Source: Alentia gelatinosa (Eukaryota; Annelida; Polychaeta; Phyllodocida; Polynoidae). Taken from it: DNA of 64,000 nt. Numbering within the stretch: the stretch's first letter is position 1; each line of letters begins with the position of its first letter. Positions 22,901-33,956 of the stretch are shown here, piece by piece. A program made the translations under genes and the position numbers. The stretch covers positions 21,500,527 through 21,564,526 of the forward strand of contig OX465588.1 of the NCBI GenBank assembly GCA_950022655.1, in the 5' to 3' direction. A model generated the notes under the pieces. That model had not been told where the DNA came from, made no database searches, and saw only the letters and a list, made by a program, of their open reading frames with translations.

Positions 22901-25900
22901 ACTGACCAGAATTAAACAGGGTATATTTAAAGAGAGCCAAATCATCCAATCCAACTAATCATATGCCTTGATATAGATGCTTATGATGGAACTGAGATGG
23001 ACGTTGCAACTTGTTATCAAAAGGCACGCTCACACTGCCCAAAACTATCCCCTTCAGCTATCTTGTAATCCATCATGGACAGGTTGTTATGCCCACTCGA
23101 CGGGAAACAAATGGCTTATCTACGCTTGAAAGCATCTCCAGGCACATAGTAAATAATCTATTCTGCTCGACCGCAGTGGTCATTAAGAATGCAAACGTAT
23201 GCCATTTCGTGGTATTCGCTCCACGATGGGTGGGACAAATCAGAGAGGTTTATCGCACTTGTGCATTTATCACTTGGCTTTATATCAAAAGTACATTTAT
23301 CCTACCCCTAATATAAAATCCCATAGGCTTAATATTGGGTTTCCGTATGCCACGCTGACTTGCATACGGAGTTTTATATGCCACTAGTGGCATACAGCCT
23401 TGTTATCACGTAATATTCCAAAATGGAGGAGACCGGGTAGGATAAAATCAAAACCTGATTCGTTTAATCTTGGCCACCGCATTCCACGACTGAAGTTTTG
23501 GCTCCGGACTTCACTCGGCTTCGCCTCATGAAGTCACTTTGCCAAACTTCGGTCGTGGAATACGGTGGCCAAGATTAAACCTCATCCAGTTTTACGATAG
23601 TAATAGCTTTTCGATATAGTTGCGACAACAAGATAAGTGTACATATCATTAGCTAATATATATATATAGAGGAAAAAGTACAACTTTCCTGGGGATTCCC
23701 GTAACCGTGACGGACGGGATATCTCACAGACATGACTTTTGGAATGGCAGTTTCACAATGGAATCTATGTGAAGGATGTTGACGCTTCTTTGTCATTTCA
23801 ATAATAAATATTTTGGAATTCAATAAACATTGAAGTTCTTATGGTCATAGTGTTTGTTAATTCTCTATATAAAATAATAAAATAACGGACGCTAAGGTTC
23901 GATTCGATCGTATCTGACTTTAGCACTAATTCAAATAGTGCAAAAGAATTTTTTCATTAAAGAATTAAATTTTTCAAAAAAACTTCCTGTGAAGTTGAGG
24001 AGAGAAATTCCTATCTTGAGGCCAAAGTTTGCTCCAACTAATTCAAATAATTCTACTTCCCTCTGTCTGGTTTGATACCATCCTGCTGATGCTATCTTGA
24101 AAACAATAGTATTGAAACTTTAAAAAAAGGCGTGAAAAAAGGACCCCAAAAACCTAAGATATCAACTCTCGCACAATCAATCAAAGGTTGTTTTCCCCGA
24201 TAAACCTTAAAAGTTGAAGGACCAAACATCATGGTAAAGGTTCGCTATCATGTCCTGGACGGAATATAGTTCAGTGACTAGGATCTGTGTCGCCGACCTG
24301 GAGACTGACTACGATGGAGTTCCGTGTTTATATTAGACACGCTGACCGTTTCCCCGCGGTATCCCAAGCCGTGACCCACACTCCAATCCGGATCCCGTCC
24401 AGTGTTCTATGCACACAAGGACTGTGGTCGATAAATCTACGTAGGAATCGCTAGCACAGCCCCCAAACAATATATATGTAATATGTGCATTCTCTTTCCG
24501 ACCCAACGTCGGCCCTGAGGTTTTTCACCACCCATACATTAGTCCGAAATCAGCTAAGGTTCAGAAGCAGTAGAAGGCTATGGTTGAACTTTGCCAATAT
24601 GTACCTCCAAGCATTTCGCACTAACTAGCTCTAGCAATAGCCACTGAGGGGCTTGAGAAAATCTTCTTGGATGTTTTTTTTAGATTATTAAAACGTGGCT
24701 GAAACACCTCTGCTACAAGATGATTTTTTAGGGATATATCACTAACTAAACATCTTTGACAGACTAGATCGCCGGATACACATAACTAGATCTTTAAGAG
24801 TACCGTTAACCGTTGTAGATTTTCCCACAAATATTGGTCTCCCTTCTGAAATAATGAAATCTGGTCAGCATGAGATGGCGACCGGAGACATTTTTTGGGA
24901 CATTCGATATATATATTATATCTTATATTTCCTGGAAAAACCTCAAATTAAAAACTGCTGAAAGGTGAATTATCTAGGACTGGCTACTGTCTAGCTAGCC
25001 ATGAACAGATTATATCCCTTGTAGTATACAGGTCTGGTGCTCTAGGAGATACTGCTGGGAAAGGTTAATCTGAGGACAAGCAAACACCACTTCTTGACTA
25101 AAACACACACCCTCTTTTCCTCTCCAGCTGTTTGCAGAGGTGACCACAGCTGGTAGTTCCACAGAGGTCACTATAAAACCATCTTGGGGCCACCCACTCC
25201 AGTGACTGGTTACATTCCTATTTCCCAGTCATGGGATCTAGAGCCACTCGATCTAGAGGTAAGCTCATCGCGCGTTGGGTTGGGATTAACAGATTCAAAT
25301 GATAATCTTTGTGTTATGATTAACAAAACTCAGCGCGGGATTATTCCCATTGAGTCTGATATTTCCTTAGCTGCTGCCTGTGCTTCAATGACACAAATGC
25401 CCTCATTTCATCTGAATTGCTGGTAGGTTTTGGTGACTAATCACAATAATAGGTCATTGTCGGAAACTTATAAAATTTCTGGAGTGGATTTATTTAAGCC
25501 TATCGAAAAATTGTTTCATACATACGCAAGTTATCAAGTAACGTTAGCTCATCAAATTAATGAAGATCTATTATAAACCTTATACGTCTATGGCATGGGC
25601 AATAAGTAATGTTCACATGCTCGTATAGTCACTCCACAGTGGTCTCCAGAGAAAATACCTTCGCCCATGATGAGATGCATATATACGCAAATATATACAG
25701 GGCACTTCAGACTATTCAAAGTCCATCCTAATCTCGCTGAAACCCCAATAACGTTTCCATTTACATTACCACGCACGTTGGTTTACAGGTAAAAATACCG
25801 TCCTAGTGGCACACCAGCCTGGATAGAATATGGTTCCTAAAACACAACTACGAACTGGATTTATACTAACTGTGTTTGAATGATTAATGCTACCCTGCTG

Positions 25901-28900
25901 CCAAACACAGGAATGTATGTCGGGACTAAAATATCGGAAAATTAAAACGTGTATAGAGAAGCATCAGCTATAACGTTATTTTCGAACAGAATGGCTATGA
26001 ATCAATATATATTCTAACACTGCGAGTGTTCCCGATGTTTTCGAAATGTCGGAATTCTGTCATTTGTCGGAAAACTATTCATGCGGATATCATTTGATAT
26101 TGATTATTCGAGATTATTTTAGGGAGCTTGTAAACATGGGTTTTTACTCTACATTCCTTTGCAACAATAATTCAATTAGATCAGCAAATCGACACGAATC
26201 GGAATAAAATCCAGCGTAATATAAGATCGGAACTGTCTAAATGGTCGCAATAGTGTTGGCTACTGACTATCCTGCAAAATCCTGTATTTTAGGTTAACAC
26301 AATATAAATTGCCAATTATTCTAGGTAATCCCATTAAATATAAATATGGGACTTTCTTTCGTTGGAAAGAAAAAAAAGAAGAATTATGACAATACCACAA
26401 AAATTATAAAGGAGAAAATATGGAAGCAATAGAGAAATATAATAGATAAAAGTGATACTTTCGGTCACGAATCATGAAAATGCAACGAATCTCAGGCCGC
26501 ATGTGCCAAGAAAGTGCTGGAAAGACGCTACAAAAAAATAAGAGATCTAGAAAGAAGTGCTTCTTCATTAGCTGTTCTATCTGGGCTAGAAACTGACACA
26601 CTTGACAGGATTCAGAATACTTGGATTAGGTAACGCAAAACAGGGATTTCAATACGTAATATGGACCAGTTACACCCACATAAAACGTATCCAAAACATT
26701 GATCTCGAGAACAGATCCAGCTCCTATATGAGGCATTTTGAGGGTTTCCACAAATCAAATAGGATCTTTCAAAAAAGAAATTCAGCTTCGAGCCCTGATG
26801 GGTTGAACGTGAAGGGGTTGACGACCATCACATTCTGAATAAGCCTTGGGATAATTACTCGGTGTCGATGGCTCTTCGGACTGCATCTGTGTGGTCAATT
26901 CCAACTGTGTGGTCATGCCGTATGGGCTGGGGCTATACGCACTGGGGGCAGTGGACATGGGAGCTTCCGTCCCCGAGGCCTGAGTGCTCAGGGTGTCTGT
27001 GGTAGGAGTCTCCGTGACCAACCTCTCTGAAAGGTTATCACATTCTACCGGATCAAAATTACTTCCGTGGATATTGCTATTGCTATCAACAAAAACAATA
27101 ACGGATAACGGTGCACTTTGTTTATTTCGTATTGCGCAAAAAACCGTATAAACGCGATTAGATCCATAAGAGATTGCAACAGTTATCAGGGAATAAGAAA
27201 ACCTGTTTGATAATTAGGAAAGCACTCAAAAGTGATTTTGTTCTTTCTTAACTATATATGGTTCCAATTCTACAAGGAAACATTAGTGTCTTGCGCATGT
27301 ATCTGTATATGTTGATCTTTTATTATAGAACGTCTCAGACTTCCCAGCATGTTCATTATATTCTACAAATCAGGACCAAAATCACAGATGTCTATGATAC
27401 AAAAAAGTCTCCAAATGTAACACATTTTCATCAATTTACTTCTTGGGCAGTCGTGATATAATCACACTGAGGCTCCAGTGAATTGGCGAAATTTAATAGG
27501 ATTGCATGCATAGTTTCACTTAAAACTAATGAAGTCAGAAGTCTTGTACTGTATGACCGTAACGTTATGAATTTGGTCATGGATTCGACGTTTGTATCAC
27601 TTCCCTTTAGTTAAAAGTTCTCCATTATCGTTCAACAAGTTCAAGGTATCAAATAGACATAGATATGCTTCTTGAATTGATCATATTTAGTATTAGTGGT
27701 AAAGACCATTAATGTTAGTCGGTAAAGTGTACACCATTTAAATACTCACAAGTTATATGGTGATGACGATAAGTAGTAATTAGCGTAAAACCAAACTAAT
27801 CTCAACTCTTAAATGAGATATTTTCAACATTGACATAACATGCATTGAGAATATCAAATACAGGATACGAAAACACTGAACACACATCTGAATGCATAAG
27901 TATTTATGTAGTGTCCAGATCTAACAAATTCCAACGAAAATCTCATTAAAGCTACTAACATTATGTAAATACATATATCATCACGTATATTTTTTTCTAC
28001 CAAATAACACTGATAAAATCACATTTGATATTCAATGAATCTCCACAAAAAGAAACATCCAAATTGGGACTTACCTGGAGTCGTTGTGATGCTTGTTTTA
28101 ATTTCGCCGTTAGAATACCGAGCTATACATTGAACTTCTACTTCATCTATGTCGTATAATTCATAATTCTGCTCCAGTGAACTATGATAAAGACAGGATG
28201 AGGTGTTGAAACTGCTCTTTCTCGGTGACGGTACGGAATGCTTCACGTTATTTATAGCCACTTTCATGGTAAGATTATGTTCCTCTGTTGCTTCCAGGAC
28301 TTTGCAGGAGAGTTCATAGGTAGTGTTCTTTACTATCACTATATCACTAACCATTTCACCATCCTTGTAAACTTCCGGATCTGCCACAACTGGAAAATAC
28401 AAGATAAATACTCTCATAGTATTTTAGGTAATCAGCATGCATGTTTATATTCACTAAGCTGGGATATTCTATTTTGGTTTAATCTACCGATGTACCAGAT
28501 AATCATTAATCAAGGTACTACATAGTAACTAGTACATGGTAACCTATCACGTATGCTGATCATTTCCTGCAGTTAACATTAAGTCAATATTGTAGAGTAG
28601 AGGAGATAGGTTTCGTAGGCAAGTTCTCTCAAATATATCAAATTAATCAACTGTGTCTCGAGAACATAATTATATTGTATTGACGTGAAAATAATATTAT
28701 TCCCTCTTTTTTACCTGGTGGGGGTATACAACCACTCCTTATAATAATCAACAAAGAATACTTACGAGCTACTTCCAATTTGGCTTCGACTCCTAAGTCA
28801 CTGAAGTCACTGACGAGCTCCTTTACAATGTTGCATTTATATGGACTCTTATGACAGCCGGTTACATACAGCGAGAGACTGTGGTGACCTTCATCTGTCT

Positions 28901-29119
28901 TTACATTTCTGATGGTTCCGTTGTATTGTGGCCCTATACGTAAAGGGTCAGTTTTGGAGTAAAGATATAATGTATCCCCATTTCTATCACTCCAGTAAAG
29001 ATACTTTGTCTCTTCTTTTGTTAAATTGAACTCGCAATCCAGCGTGACCCATTTGTTTGGAGCTGTGACACTTGGAATTACTTTCGTTTTCCCGTAAATG
29101 CCGTCACTGTGAACATTTT
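13706..29119 (-). CDS. Modular Ig-superfamily protein gene (partial model)
   Basis: Proposed minus-strand exons are 29119-28766 (Ig 1), 28389-28075 (Ig 2), 27026-26859, 18843-18763, 17345-17283, 15119-15048 and 13923-13706 (stop TAA). Each internal exon starts and ends in phase 1, so all can be joined or skipped without frame loss, as is typical of Ig-domain genes. The order gives two Ig domains, three Ser/Thr/Pro-rich stalk exons and two tyrosine-containing exons that look like a cytoplasmic tail. I did not find a signal-peptide exon or a transmembrane exon, so the product could be a receptor or have secreted forms. The two Ig exons are firm; the chain beyond them is inference from splice sites, phase and composition. 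Confidence 0.45.
14880..15010 (-). repeat. Dispersed repeat shared with 45.16-45.36 kb
   Basis: CTGTCATTTTCCAGGTAGCATCGGCTTGCCATAG corresponds to TTGTCATTATCAAAGTAGCATCGGCTTGCAATAG at 45.3 kb, in the same orientation. In both copies the minus strand can be read as Ala-Ser-Arg-Cys-Tyr, so those short frames are repeat-derived and not genes. Confidence 0.55.
15048..15119 (-). CDS. Candidate phase 1-1 tail exon with two tyrosines
   Basis: This 72-bp exon has a strong acceptor (CATTTTTATCTAG|C) and a strong donor (CCGAAG|GTAAGAA). It encodes 23 full codons including the tyrosine contexts SSMIYNHN and SKDYMAE. Phase 1 at both ends fits the Ig gene. Too short for an independent family call. Confidence 0.45.
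17283..17345 (-). CDS. Candidate phase 1-1 Thr/Pro-rich stalk exon
   Basis: This 63-bp exon lies between acceptor TTTTATTTCCAG|C and donor AAGCCAG|GTACATG. Its 20 codons read EPMSTQPVVINTTPDSDTKP, with an N-glycosylation site (Asn-Thr-Thr). It ends in Pro plus a split Gly, as do the Ig 2 exon and the 18.8 kb exon. Confidence 0.45.
18763..18843 (-). CDS. Candidate phase 1-1 Ser/Thr-rich stalk exon
   Basis: This 81-bp exon has acceptor TGCTTTCCTCTGACAG|A and donor CTCCAG|GTACACG. It encodes 26 codons dominated by Thr and Ser, ending SVTTP plus a split Gly. The ending repeats that of the Ig 2 exon (SITTTP plus Gly), which supports membership in the same gene. Confidence 0.45.
21502..21720 (+). 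CDS. Unassigned open frame with an ITIM-like tyrosine
   Basis: A 72-codon plus-strand frame contains DPHSIYDELV. The hexamer SIYDEL fits the ITIM consensus (S/I/V/L)xYxx(I/L/V), and a Ser/Thr-rich end follows. No splice partner was found, and it is on the strand opposite the Ig gene. It could be an unrelated tail exon or chance. Confidence 0.2.
   Translation: MCTTCHKSSNMDIMFEQTALASHTSDSTIQPHGVDLVDPHSIYDELVPTCSISVTTTSTFSSPCASSFKRVF
23286..23350 (+). repeat. Dispersed repeat fragment
   Basis: The block ATTTATCCTACCCCTAATAT followed by AAAATCCCATAGGCTTAA is found in reverse complement at 50.04-50.10 kb, nearly identical. Just after it, TATGCCACTAGTGGCATA (about 23379-23396) is a perfect 18-bp palindrome. 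Confidence 0.65.
23462..23580. mobile_element. 119-bp hairpin MITE
   Basis: The arms 23462-23502 and 23540-23580 are near-perfect inverted repeats: GTTTAATCTTGGCCACCG at one end and its complement at the other, with three or four differences. The loop holds a nested GACTTCA/TGAAGTC stem around CTCGGCTTCGCC. This is a foldback MITE-type element without coding capacity. Confidence 0.85.
25128..25258 (+). pseudogene. Exon-like block with stops in every frame
   Basis: It is bounded by a very good acceptor (CTCTTTTCCTCTCCAG|C) and donor (CTAGAG|GTAAGC). All three frames across the 131 bp contain a stop, the longest reading FAEVTTAGSSTEVTIKPSWG before TGA. A second frame is open from 25157 through 25426, past the donor. 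It may be a decayed exon, an untranslated exon, or chance. Confidence 0.25.
25965..26085 (+). repeat. Second copy of the 1.7 kb repeat
   Basis: It matches 1690-1885 in order and orientation (CGAACAGAATGGCTATGAATC, then TCGGAATTCTGTCATTTGTCGG) with internal deletions. Confidence 0.6.
26859..27026 (-). CDS. Mucin-like stalk exon of the Ig gene
   Basis: This 168-bp phase 1-1 exon has acceptor ATAACCTTTCAG|A and a moderate donor ACACCGA|GTAATT. It encodes 55 codons very rich in Thr, Ser and Pro (for example TTDTLSTQASGTEAPMSTAPS), typical of an O-glycosylated stalk. If the donor is skipped, the frame continues 25 codons to TGA at 26782. That would give a short isoform lacking any tail. Confidence 0.55.
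28075..28389 (-). CDS. Ig-like domain 2 exon
   Basis: This 315-bp phase 1-1 exon has acceptor GTATTTTCCAG|T and donor CTCCAG|GTAAGT. It encodes about 104 residues with the Ig cysteine pair (YELSCKVL and VEVQCIARY) and three N-glycosylation sites (NTT, NLT, NTS). The core Trp expected after the first Cys is missing. There is an extra Cys (SSCLY). It ends in a Thr-rich run toward the stalk. An extracellular binding domain is the likely role; no ligand can be inferred. Confidence 0.72.
28766..29119 (-). CDS. Ig-like domain 1 exon (V-set-like)
   Basis: This 354-bp phase 1-1 exon has acceptor TTTTTATCTGATTCCAG|A and donor GCTC|GTAAGT. It encodes about 117 residues with VTLDCEFNL (Cys), KYLYWSDRNG (core Trp), and a final pair GCHKSPYKCN in which the second Cys follows Tyr as in Ig F strands. 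Two N-glycosylation sites are visible (NLT, NGT). It lies 377 bp upstream of Ig domain 2 in matching phase. The domain is an Ig fold by motif; exact set and ligand are unknown. Confidence 0.75.
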
Positions 29120-31395
29120 CTGGAATCAGATAAAAAGAAGTTAAAATCATATCTGGACCTTTTATGTATTTTTAGTATTTTGAAATACAACATTCTTCTG
29201 GAACAGTGGAAGGATGACAGAGTTCAGGTAAAATAGTCATCAGTTCTCCCAGAAGTACCTCAAAGAATATTTAGTAGACATACAGAACTTCAAATTCTAT
29301 TAAAAAACAAATATAACATAATTGGGGAAATATATCAATTATATACATCAAATCTATACTGCAGTAATAAAAAACACGTCTACAATGAGTACAAGTCACA
29401 ATCACTCCTTCCCACAATCTCCCAGTCACAACTCTCAGCACAACAGCAGCACTTTTTCGCGGCAGCCCCGCCTCCCAGATAACAGATACTGCTAGGCGCT
29501 GCATGGCCTCCTTAGAATGGTGGCCAATACTTAACTAATACAAAATGGCAAACAGTTATATCTACATTCAAACTCGCTGAGCCTGGGTGCATTCACACTA
29601 TCAGCCAGTTGCACTGCTTCCCTTTCGCTGGCTGGTCTTCCCCATGTTCATATTCCGCGTCCGTATGGGTGTAGACACCGAAGAACCGGCAAATGGTCAT
29701 CATAACTGAGTGATTGTGGGGAGTGGTGATTGTGACGCGTACCCTTCTAGAGGTGCAATGTGACTAGCCATCAAAATAGAGTTCTATATCATATACTAGA
29801 AATTAAGATATTACTCTTACCAGCATTATAACTACTGGTATTCTAAACTCTACTGCTGGTTCAGCTTACAAGTATATACCTATTTCATTGAAAATAATAT
29901 CAAATATTGGTTATCATGTGGCCTCTAAAGCCTGCTGACTTTTCCTACTTCGATGTTTCTATGTTGTCTGATGATCAGACACTTAGTTGTTGCCCCTAGT
30001 TCCACAGGGGCGGGTATCAACAATCCCAAGACCCTGAGCTTTGTTTCCAGCATGCTTGGGACTCTATGCTTCGTGAATTGGATGCTAAGCTTTGTTTTCA
30101 CAAGATAGCGCGATGGCTGCTTTGGCAACTACGTTTTATGTTTAAGTCATGTTTATGTCCTGATGACAACCAAATTGGCATGTAAAAACCAAATCTAGTG
30201 ACTACCACCTTGTTAGCTACAAGACAGTTCTTATTTGAAGTTTCTACATAAATTGTTGACATAGTTCTGACATAAAACTGAAGGGGTACTGGGTATCTTG
30301 ATACATTTATTTCAGTAACTGTGAGTCCCAACTTGTTTTGAGTCACTGCTTTAGAAGCATGGTGTAGCTCATCTACTGACATACAACACCTTGAATTATC
30401 TAAAACAACCCGCACCGCCCTATTCCGTAGCCTATTGTGTAGGCATTGAGTGATTGAAGGTGAGTAGGATCTTTCTGGCTTGCCCCATCAAGAGTAAAGG
30501 GGCTGTTCCACCAACCAGGCGCTAAACAGCAGGGATGCTAGTTGGGGTCAGAAGATATCCCTACATGGGGACTCAGGCCAGTCTATGTATCACCTAAAAC
30601 GCACATGGTGTATGGGGAATCCCCATCACTCTCCTAGCAGATTCTTGGGCATGTATTTTAAGCCAATCAGAAGTCAGTATTCAAGTTTGCCCTTATCCGT
30701 AGGAGCATTTCCTACAGGAATCCTACCATCCTACAGTTCTAGGTTGGAGCACTGGGATCCATAGGGCCTCTAACTGAGTGTACTCGGGATAGCTAAATTC
30801 GGAATTTTGAAAGATTACAGAACAAGTTTATCTAAGATTTAGATTTCAGGGAACCTGGAGTCTATTTTGTTCTCAAAACATACAATTTCTTGAACTTTTC
30901 ATCCTTTGAGACTAAAATGAAAATCCTATATGTAGGCAAAATCCTACAAACTGGCATCCCTGAAACAGGCCTTTCTCCGGTGGTTGCGCCGGCCAATCTT
31001 CCCGGCGCCGGGGGGTCGCCAGGCTGAGATTGAAGTTGAAATCTGTGCTCTTCCACGGAAGCTAGAGGACTGAAGGACTGGCATAACCGGTCCTGTAAAT
31101 CAACTCAGCCTTGTCTTTGGGATATATTTACGTAGATTGGTTGGATAGTTTAAAGAGACAATATCCATAGGGTTTACCTAATAGTTCTTTTTTATTTCTT
31201 TATTTATACCAAAGATTAGATCCTCATGAAGCGTCACTCACAGATATGGGTACAATTCTTTGCACCTAATCTTTTGTCCCCACAGAATAGATCAATTTCC
31301 TATATGTACCTCCTATGGTTTGATGGAGCGAACCGAAAAGCCAACGTTTTGCAACTGTCATGCCCTTCATAACGACATTTGACAAAGACGTTTGA
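29120..31395. other. Upstream side of the Ig gene, no exon resolved
   Basis: The signal-peptide exon of the Ig gene should lie at or beyond this stretch. A good minus-strand donor (ATGCTG|GTAAGAG) ends at about 29821, but its frame lacks a Met. Around 30500 lies GGGGCTGTTCCACCAACC, similar to the terminal motif of the elements near 53-54 kb. GCATCCCTGAAACAGG at 30954 echoes 40518 and suggests another repeat family. Confidence 0.4.
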
Positions 31396-31431
31396 GATGC
31401 TGAAATGAACCTGTGTTAAAACGATGGCCTG

Positions 31432-32310
31432 ATGTCAGACACTTTTGCAATATCTTTTGGAGTTCCCCAGGGGTCCATTCTTGGCACCCTGTTATTTCTT
31501 TTGTATGTTAACAAACTTTGTAATGTTATTATCAAAACAACGGCCACACAGTATGCCGATAATCTTGTTTTTATGTGGTGGATAGTGATCCTAAACTTGC
31601 CCAGGCAGCAATCCAGCATGATCTTGTTTGCATATGGTGCTGGTGCAGCTAAAATGCTTTAACCATTAATCAAAAGAAAACCAAAGAAATGTTGTTTGGC
31701 TGATAAAATATAATAAGAAATGCAGGTGATCTAGAACTCAAGGTTCCAAAAGGACCTGTTGCAATTGTATTGCGTTAAGACTAGTGGGTGTAACACTTGA
31801 CTGCCAACTGTCTTGGACGCCAAACATGAAGTGAGTTGTCCACAAGTTGAACAAGGTTGTTTAAGCTCAGCAAGATATGTGACATGATAACTTTTGATGC
31901 TAGTCACCAAATATATCTGTTGATTATACTGGTAATCATGGACTATTGTGGCTTTTTGAATCTTACAGTTACATAGAAAAAAACTTGATATGCAATCTAT
32001 AAGAACACTTCACAATAGAGGTCTATGTGTGGTTCAGGGCAGGACAATACGGTACATGGACAGTCTGCTAATGATTTGCATACAGTCGTGTAAAACCAAT
32101 AGACCACCAGTTGAAACTGATGTTTAAGAGGTAAAAAACCCTAATTTTGTTGATGTCCATGAATGAACTACTCGAAGTGGCGAATCAATCAAACTAACTG
32201 TGAAAAGACTAAAAACAAGTTTCTTCCAGCGGAGCCGTTATGATCACCTCGCGCAGTAGTACGCGATCTTGCCGTCGTGCGATAAACAACAACACGACTA
32301 ACTCTTGTCT
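31432..32310 (+). mobile_element. Dead non-LTR (LINE) reverse transcriptase fragment
   Basis: The frame opens with FGVPQGSILGTLLFLLYVN, the classical non-LTR RT block, and goes on to TQYADN where the catalytic YADD is expected. Later pieces in shifted frames (INQKKTKEMLFG, GVTLDCQLSW, IMDYCGFLN, LHNRGLCVVQG) follow LINE ORF2 order. Stops and frameshifts are numerous and both ends are lost. It is an inactive relic. Confidence 0.85.
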
Positions 32311-32319
32311 GGTTTCTCC

Positions 32320-33950
32320 ATCATATTTACAGCAACGGTCTGCACCAACTGGAGACAGGGTTTGATATGGGTAAAATGATATCTAGTAAAATCAAATGCA
32401 GCATTTGTAAAAGATGATATTTTGGAAAATTAAGTAGATACAATTCAAGACAACTTCGAAACGAATACATAACAGAACTCTTCAGGCCCAAGATTTGAAA
32501 ATTGTGGTGCAACCTGTCATTTTATCATAGAACTTTGGCCTGAGGTCATAATTCTGCTTTAATCACAGACATTATGAAGAAGCAGGAAAGACTTGATTTT
32601 CCTTCAGTCCTATCTCAGTCAATAATCAGAATTGATACTTCAAACAAAGAGTGATTTGGAGATAACTCCCCATAGAATAAAACTGGTAGGTTATCTTTTT
32701 GATTAAATATTATCTAGAGGTAATCATTGGCAGTTTCTAGCTATGCCATATGCCCAAAATGCAATAATATCAGAAAATCACGTTTTAAGGGCTCTTCTGG
32801 CACTTTGTCATCTGTCATAATGCTCATGTATCTCAGGAAATATCTATCACAGTCTGACAATATAGGTATCATTTTAATTGTATTGAAATACCTAAGAAGA
32901 TAGGATCTTCTATAGGTCATCGCGATAGATTTTTCATTAAATCACCATGAAGACAGGAAGGTAACATGTTTTAGTGTTTTTTGCCAAACAATTCCGATGT
33001 TTAATCTATGATAGGAAATCGTCACCATAACACAGGTATATCAGATATATACCAATAGATAGGCCCAAGTCTTAGCTCTCTAACGAAGTTTTGTTTATAA
33101 AAACCGCACTGTTGTTCACGACACCACAGAGATTTGCTCTTTTCAAGTAAGAAGAAACTAGATCTAGTTTTTTGTCCCATATTAAACGCTCAGGACTCTA
33201 GAAGTTCGGTACTGAAAATACCCGAAAAGTATGCACTAATAACTCCTGGGTATTTTAACAACCCTTAGATTTTTGCAGTAGTTGAACAGATCATTAGACA
33301 GTAACTATTTACTAGAGGCATTGGTAAATGCGTCGTAGAGATACTGGTAGTGGTATTATATATTCTCCGAAAACAATATGTATTCTGAAATGGCCCATCC
33401 TACAAAAGCCTACAGCCTACATAGGCTATACCGTATATCCGACAGGAGTATAGCATTGGGCGAGAGGATAATTAATAACATTATTCGTACCTGGCAGCGT
33501 ATAAATTACGATGAAGATCCACTGTAACAATAAGTATCCGCGATTCCTCGAACAGAAATACATCCTATCAATAAAATGTGTGGTCATGTGTGATTGAAAT
33601 ACGTGGATTAAGTGTTATTTTGAGGCAAATAAGAATCAGTCCGACCCATCGATAAGACATTCAAGCTCTCTGCACATGCGCCAAGCCGTTAACTTATGCA
33701 AACACTCTCCCAGCAGAGATCCTGGACCTTATTCGCAGTACCTTCGACCATTGGCATGAAAGAATATGCTAGAAGATGTGTAACCTACTTTCTACTGGGT
33801 ACCATATCCTTTCAATTGAGTTGCGACAATAACCAGCTTCAGCAAGGCTCTCACATCACATACTACATGGTGCGTTGGAAAGGATCTATTGGAGATTCCG
33901 CTTGAAGAGCACTGTATGCCGAACCGAGGCTGGACCTGCGCGCGGGAATT
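32320..33950. other. 5' flank of the UBE3D-like gene
   Basis: No exon was found. TGCACATGCGCC near 33673 is NRF-1-like and lies about 280 bp upstream of the UBE3D-like start codon. That placement suits a housekeeping promoter, but the match is partial. Confidence 0.35.
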
Positions 33951-33956
33951 GTCACG

